Assembly: GCA_937980205.1 (NCBI GenBank)
Contig: CALJKW010000029.1
Span: 139,802 to 203,801 of the forward strand
From: an uncultured Myxococcales bacterium
Lineage (GTDB): Bacteria > Myxococcota > Myxococcia > Myxococcales > Myxococcaceae
DNA: 64,000 nucleotides
Direction of reading: 5' to 3'
Part shown: piece by piece, positions 61,103 through 64,000 of the stretch
Layout: each line of letters opens with the position of its first letter
Numbering within the stretch: position 1 is the first letter of the stretch
Made by a program: the position numbers and the translations under genes
Notes under the pieces: generated by a model
Told to the model about the DNA's origin: nothing
The model's input: only the letters and a program-made list of their open reading frames with translations
The model's database searches: none

Positions 61103-62277
61103 TGAAGGCGCCGCGCGGAGCCGCAGTGACGGAGCTGGCGCTCATCGTGCCGGTGCTCGTCACGATCTTCTTCTTCGGCATGTACTTCTCCGAGCTCGTG
61201 CGCGCGAAGCTGAAGCTGCTCGAGGCGTCGCGCTTCGCCGCGTGGGAGCTGACGAGCTACGTGCTCGACGACTACGGCGGCGCGGCGGTGAATCGCCACG
61301 AGCGCGCGTTCGCCGAGGCGCAGTCGAAGACGGTGGCGGAGGCGGGCAGGCGCTTCGCCGACCTCGACTCCGTCGCGCAGCGGCCGTCGAGCGGCTTCAT
61401 CGCCGGCTACTCGGGCTTCACGACGACGCTCGAGAACCAGAGCGCGCCGCTCGAGGCGTCGTTCTCGCCGGTGCCGCCGCGGAGCATGCCGCTGCCTCCG
61501 CGCGATCTCACCGGCAACGCGTCGCAGGTGCACCAGCTCTTCGGCTTCAACACGCGCGGCAAGGTGCAGGCGGAGGTCAGCGTGAAGCTCGACAACCGCA
61601 TCCTGCCGAAGAACTTCTTGAACGACCGGCGCGGGTTCTTCGTGGCGGACCAGTGGGGCGGGCGGAACCTGCAGTCGCTCACGCTCAGGAGCCGCTTCAC
61701 GATGATCGCGAGCGGGTGGAACCTGCCCGACGGCGCCGACGCGATCATGCAGAAGGACGAGGCGCGCGGCGGCCGCGTCGCCGGCCTGCACCGGGGAGAC
61801 TCGACGCACGCGCTGTGGCTGCAGGTGAACCGCATGGCCCACCTCGGCGTGCGTCAGGCCGAGACGGATCTGGTCGGCCTGAAGTCCATCGACGTCGCGA
61901 GCTTCCTCCTGCCGCACCCGTACACCTCGACGTTCGTCGTCTCGCACAACTACGGGCTGCCGAACGCCATCGACCGCGGCTGCACCTCGGGGCGCGGCAA
62001 CGCGGACCCTTCGCACCCCGAGCCGAGCGGCATGAACAACCTCTGGGTGGCGTCGGAGCTCGATGTGCCGTACCGCAAGTGCTACGACACGGTCCCGTTC
62101 CGCGACACGTCGGACTACGACGAGTCGCTGTCCGTGCAGCAATACGTGAACCGCGGCCAGCACTTCATGGGTTGCCTCAACGCGCAGGCCGATGACCCTT
62201 CGCATGCGGCGCGATCTCCGTGGGGGCGCGGAGACTTCAACCGCCGCAAGATCGAGTGCGGAGGGCAGGGCCCGTGA
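61102..62277 (+). CDS. TadE-like pseudopilin-type protein 2
   Basis: 391 aa. The N-terminal segment RGAAVTELALIVPVLVTIFF is TadE-like with the conserved E five residues after the Gly. A long extracytoplasmic region follows, including VQAEVSVKLDNRILPKNFLN and LWLQVNRMAHLG. It shares a base with the previous stop and overlaps the next GTG start by 4 bp (GTGA), so the five proteins from 58080 to 63619 form one translation-coupled operon. Confidence 0.8.
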   Translation: MKAPRGAAVTELALIVPVLVTIFFFGMYFSELVRAKLKLLEASRFAAWELTSYVLDDYGGAAVNRHERAFAEAQSKTVAEAGRRFADLDSVAQRPSSGFIAGYSGFTTTLENQSAPLEASFSPVPPRSMPLPPRDLTGNASQVHQLFGFNTRGKVQAEVSVKLDNRILPKNFLNDRRGFFVADQWGGRNLQSLTLRSRFTMIASGWNLPDGADAIMQKDEARGGRVAGLHRGDSTHALWLQVNRMAHLGVRQAETDLVGLKSIDVASFLLPHPYTSTFVVSHNYGLPNAIDRGCTSGRGNADPSHPEPSGMNNLWVASELDVPYRKCYDTVPFRDTSDYDESLSVQQYVNRGQHFMGCLNAQADDPSHAARSPWGRGDFNRRKIECGGQGP

Positions 62278-62945
62278 CCGCGCCGCTCGTGCTGCTGCTC
62301 GTCGTCGCCGCCGAGCAGCCGCTCGCGACGTACCCGGGCGCTCCGAGCACGCGCATCGGGAACGATCTCCTCATCGGGCAGGAGCTCTACCGCATCGCGT
62401 ACTTCCTCACCGACGACGCGGTGGCGAAGGTCGCCGCGCACTTCGAGAAGGAATGGAAGGAGGCCGGCTACCCCGTGACGACCGCGGGCGAGGGCGACGA
62501 GCGGGTCGTCTCGGCGTTCTTCACGCGGCAGGGGCTCATTCGATCGATCGTGCTCCGGCGCCACGACGGCCGCACGCTCGGCTTCTCGGTGCTGAAGGAC
62601 GCGTGGGCGAAGCCGGCCGCTGCCTCGGCGGATCGGCTGCCGAAGCTCGAGGGCGCGCTGTACGCGAGCGATCTCGTCGCGAGGGGAGAGGAGGGCGCGA
62701 CGCAGCACCGCAGCGCGGTCGTCGCGCAGCCGGTGCAGCAGGCGCGCGACGGCCGTGACGCCGCGTGGTCGGGCGCGGGCTGGCAGCGCGTGCGCGAGAC
62801 CCGCGTGAAGCGCGAGGACGACGGGCGCACGCAGCGGGTGCTCGAGTACGTGCGCGGGTCGGAGCAGGCCATCGTCACCCTCGTCGACGTCGACGCGAAG
62901 ACGAGCGCCATCGACGAGACCTGGGTCGGAGTGAAGAAGCGGTGA
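62274..62945 (+). CDS. Secreted protein of the TadE operon, unrecognised 1
   Basis: 223 aa from a GTG start overlapping the previous stop. The signal peptide APLVLLLVVAAEQPLA is cleaved near Ala18. The mature sequence is alpha/beta with YRIAYFLTDDAVAKVAAHFE, then VVSAFFTRQGLIRSIVLRRH, and a C-terminal ETRVKREDDGRTQRVLEYV. No family is recognised. It is presumably periplasmic and linked to the pseudopilins. Confidence 0.65.
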   Translation: MTAPLVLLLVVAAEQPLATYPGAPSTRIGNDLLIGQELYRIAYFLTDDAVAKVAAHFEKEWKEAGYPVTTAGEGDERVVSAFFTRQGLIRSIVLRRHDGRTLGFSVLKDAWAKPAAASADRLPKLEGALYASDLVARGEEGATQHRSAVVAQPVQQARDGRDAAWSGAGWQRVRETRVKREDDGRTQRVLEYVRGSEQAIVTLVDVDAKTSAIDETWVGVKKR

Positions 62946-63619
62946 TCGCGCTCCTGCTGCTCGCGGCTGTGCCGCTGCCCGGAGGCCAGGTCCTCTCCGA
63001 GCACCTGCCGAACGTGCTCTCGGACGCGAAGGTGGGGGAGTGGGTGACCTACCGCTTCGACGACGGCGCGGGCCGCGAGTACTTCTGGAGGATCGCCGTG
63101 GTCGGCGAGGACACCGACGCGAAGGGCCGGCCCGCCGTCTGGGTGGAGCTCGACCTCGGCACGCACCACGCGATGAAGGCGCCGATCGCGCAGATGAAGG
63201 TGCTCGCCTCGCGCGCGCAGGGCATGTCGGCGCAGGGCGTGACGCGCATGTACTCCGCGTTCGGAGTCGAGCGCGCCCGCGAGGTCGAGCCGGCGGAGCT
63301 GCCGAAGCTGATGGGGCGCGAGCCGGCGAGGGCTGCCGCGCCCCCGGGGGCGGACGTGAAGGTGACGAAGGGAGCGCCGACGCGGCTCTTCACGCTCGGC
63401 GGGACGGTGACGGCGACTCCGGTGGAGGTGAAGCTGCGCGACACGGTGCTGAAGCGGTTCTGGTTGAGCGACGCGGTGCCGATCTTGAGGCTCGCGAAGA
63501 TCGAGCTGCCCGCGATTCAGCACGCGATGGAGGTGCGGGACTGGGGCCTCGACGCGAAGCCGCAGATGGTCCCCCCCGAGCCGGGCGCGGCCACAATACG
63601 GATGGAGGGGGCGAAGTGA
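62942..63619 (+). CDS. Secreted protein of the TadE operon, unrecognised 2
   Basis: 225 aa from a GTG start overlapping the previous stop (GTGA). It has a signal peptide (IALLLLAAVPLPGG) and a mature region with VGEWVTYRFDDGAGREYFWR and VKLRDTVLKRFWLSDAVPIL. It has a beta-rich look and no recognised family. The stop overlaps a possible GTG start of the next gene at 63616. Confidence 0.65.
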   Translation: MIALLLLAAVPLPGGQVLSEHLPNVLSDAKVGEWVTYRFDDGAGREYFWRIAVVGEDTDAKGRPAVWVELDLGTHHAMKAPIAQMKVLASRAQGMSAQGVTRMYSAFGVERAREVEPAELPKLMGREPARAAAPPGADVKVTKGAPTRLFTLGGTVTATPVEVKLRDTVLKRFWLSDAVPILRLAKIELPAIQHAMEVRDWGLDAKPQMVPPEPGAATIRMEGAK

Positions 63620-63657
63620 GTTACGCTACGGTCCCACGTGTGCGGAAGGAGACGACC

Positions 63658-63882
63658 TTGAAAGCTCCCATTCGGCGGCGGAAGTCCCGCGGACAAGCCA
63701 TGGTCGAGTACTCGGTGATCAACTTCGTGCTGATCATGATGCTGTGCCTGGTGTCGACGGCGCGCGTCTTTCCGGGCGCGAGCACCGGCACGCTGCGGCG
63801 CAACGTGATCGAGCTCTTCCTCGACGCGTATCAGGTCTATTACGACTCGTATTACTTCGTGCTGAATCTCCCATTCCCGTGA
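63658..63882 (+). CDS. Small Flp/TadE-like protein
   Basis: 74 aa from a TTG start with a strong Shine-Dalgarno GGAAGGAG (63644-63651) 6 nt upstream. The alternative GTG at 63616 overlaps the previous stop and has GGAGGGGG upstream, adding 14 residues. The N-terminal segment SRGQAMVEYSVINFVLIMML is a classic Flp/TadE-type hydrophobic start (GQAMVEY), and a short hydrophilic tail ends VLNLPFP. It is the likely major or minor pilin-like subunit of the operon. A 69-bp tandem duplication of its last codons follows. Confidence 0.8.
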   Translation: MKAPIRRRKSRGQAMVEYSVINFVLIMMLCLVSTARVFPGASTGTLRRNVIELFLDAYQVYYDSYYFVLNLPFP

Positions 63883-64000
63883 GGGAGAGCGCCTCCGGCG
63901 GGGCGGGGAGCAGGCTCCCCGGGGATTGTGCTGAACCTGCCTTTTCCGTGAGGGAGAGCGCCTCCGGCGGGGCGGGGAGCAGGCTCCCCGGGGATTGTGC
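63859..64000 (+). repeat. 69-bp tandem repeat covering the 3' end of the pilin-like gene
   Basis: Units start at 63859, 63928 and 63997 (the last cut by the window edge), period 69 bp. Each unit holds the last seven codons and stop (VLNLPFP*) plus a 45-bp spacer with a CGGGGAGC/GCTCCCCG hairpin. The spacer is identical between the first two units, while the coding tails differ only at third positions (AAT/AAC, CTC/CTG, CCA/CCT, TTC/TTT). The hairpin may be the operon terminator. Confidence 0.9.

Overview
The window is very G+C-rich chromosomal DNA with codon third positions dominated by G and C. Its gene content points to a myxobacterium-like member of the Myxococcota: many lipoproteins and proline- or lysine-rich low-complexity proteins, TIGR02996-type and HEAT-repeat proteins, MshEN-domain proteins, exbB/exbD, DUF4292 and DUF2007 proteins, and frequent 1 or 4 bp start/stop overlaps. 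I cannot name a genus. I saw no rRNA, tRNA, CRISPR array, transposase, integrase or phage structural gene, so this reads as ordinary chromosome with some accessory patches.

Layout. 1-14 kb: the 3' part of a kelch/beta-propeller gene, rmuC, mutS, a DUF3592 membrane protein, a degenerate peptidase-like protein, a periplasmic amidase, a short desaturase, a large propeller lipoprotein and an HtrA/DegP protease. 14-18.4 kb: smc, whose hinge carries a repetitive insertion. 18.4-23.2 kb: a secreted vWA protein, then a tightly overlapping minus-strand operon of a Ro60/TROVE-like vWA protein, a DUF2007/B-box-like membrane protein, a coiled-coil protein with an E2-like GICLG motif, and a JAMM/JAB peptidase. 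23.3-29.6 kb: an EcsC-like protein, a small lipoprotein, a zinc-ribbon membrane protein, MoxR and DUF58, and a HEAT-cyclophilin lipoprotein. 29.6-32.3 kb: a HlyD-like adaptor with a PqqD-like N-terminus and an HD-GYP response regulator. 32.4-36.5 kb: DapB-like dehydrogenase, two hotdog dehydratases and an acyl-CoA dehydrogenase, a likely acyl-CoA metabolic cluster. 36.5-46.5 kb: a heptad-repeat coiled coil, rtcA, an alpha/beta hydrolase, three proteins of unknown function, exbD/exbB, a DUF4292 lipoprotein, and an overlapping minus-strand operon of a small protein, a nucleotidyltransferase, an AlkZ-like winged-helix protein and a membrane protein.

46.6-55.1 kb is a peptide/oligopeptide ABC transporter operon (binding protein, two permeases, two ATPases) with two MshEN-domain genes placed inside it. 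55.1-57.7 kb holds a DUF2085 protein and an ECF sigma/anti-sigma pair. 58.1-63.9 kb is an operon of Tad-like pseudopilin-type proteins (TadE, TadG, TadE, two secreted proteins, a small TadE/Flp-like protein), ending in a 69-bp tandem repeat that runs off the window.

Two dispersed non-coding repeat families recur: a GGGGACAGGCC-centred family found in intergenic gaps, and a REP-like family with CTGAGCGGAG...GTCGAAG ends, one copy of which appears in frame inside smc. The most interesting candidate system is the Ro-like/DUF2007/E2-like/JAB operon at 19.6-23.2 kb. Next are the MshEN genes inside the transporter operon, the nucleotidyltransferase/AlkZ-like operon, and the repeats in smc and at the right edge.
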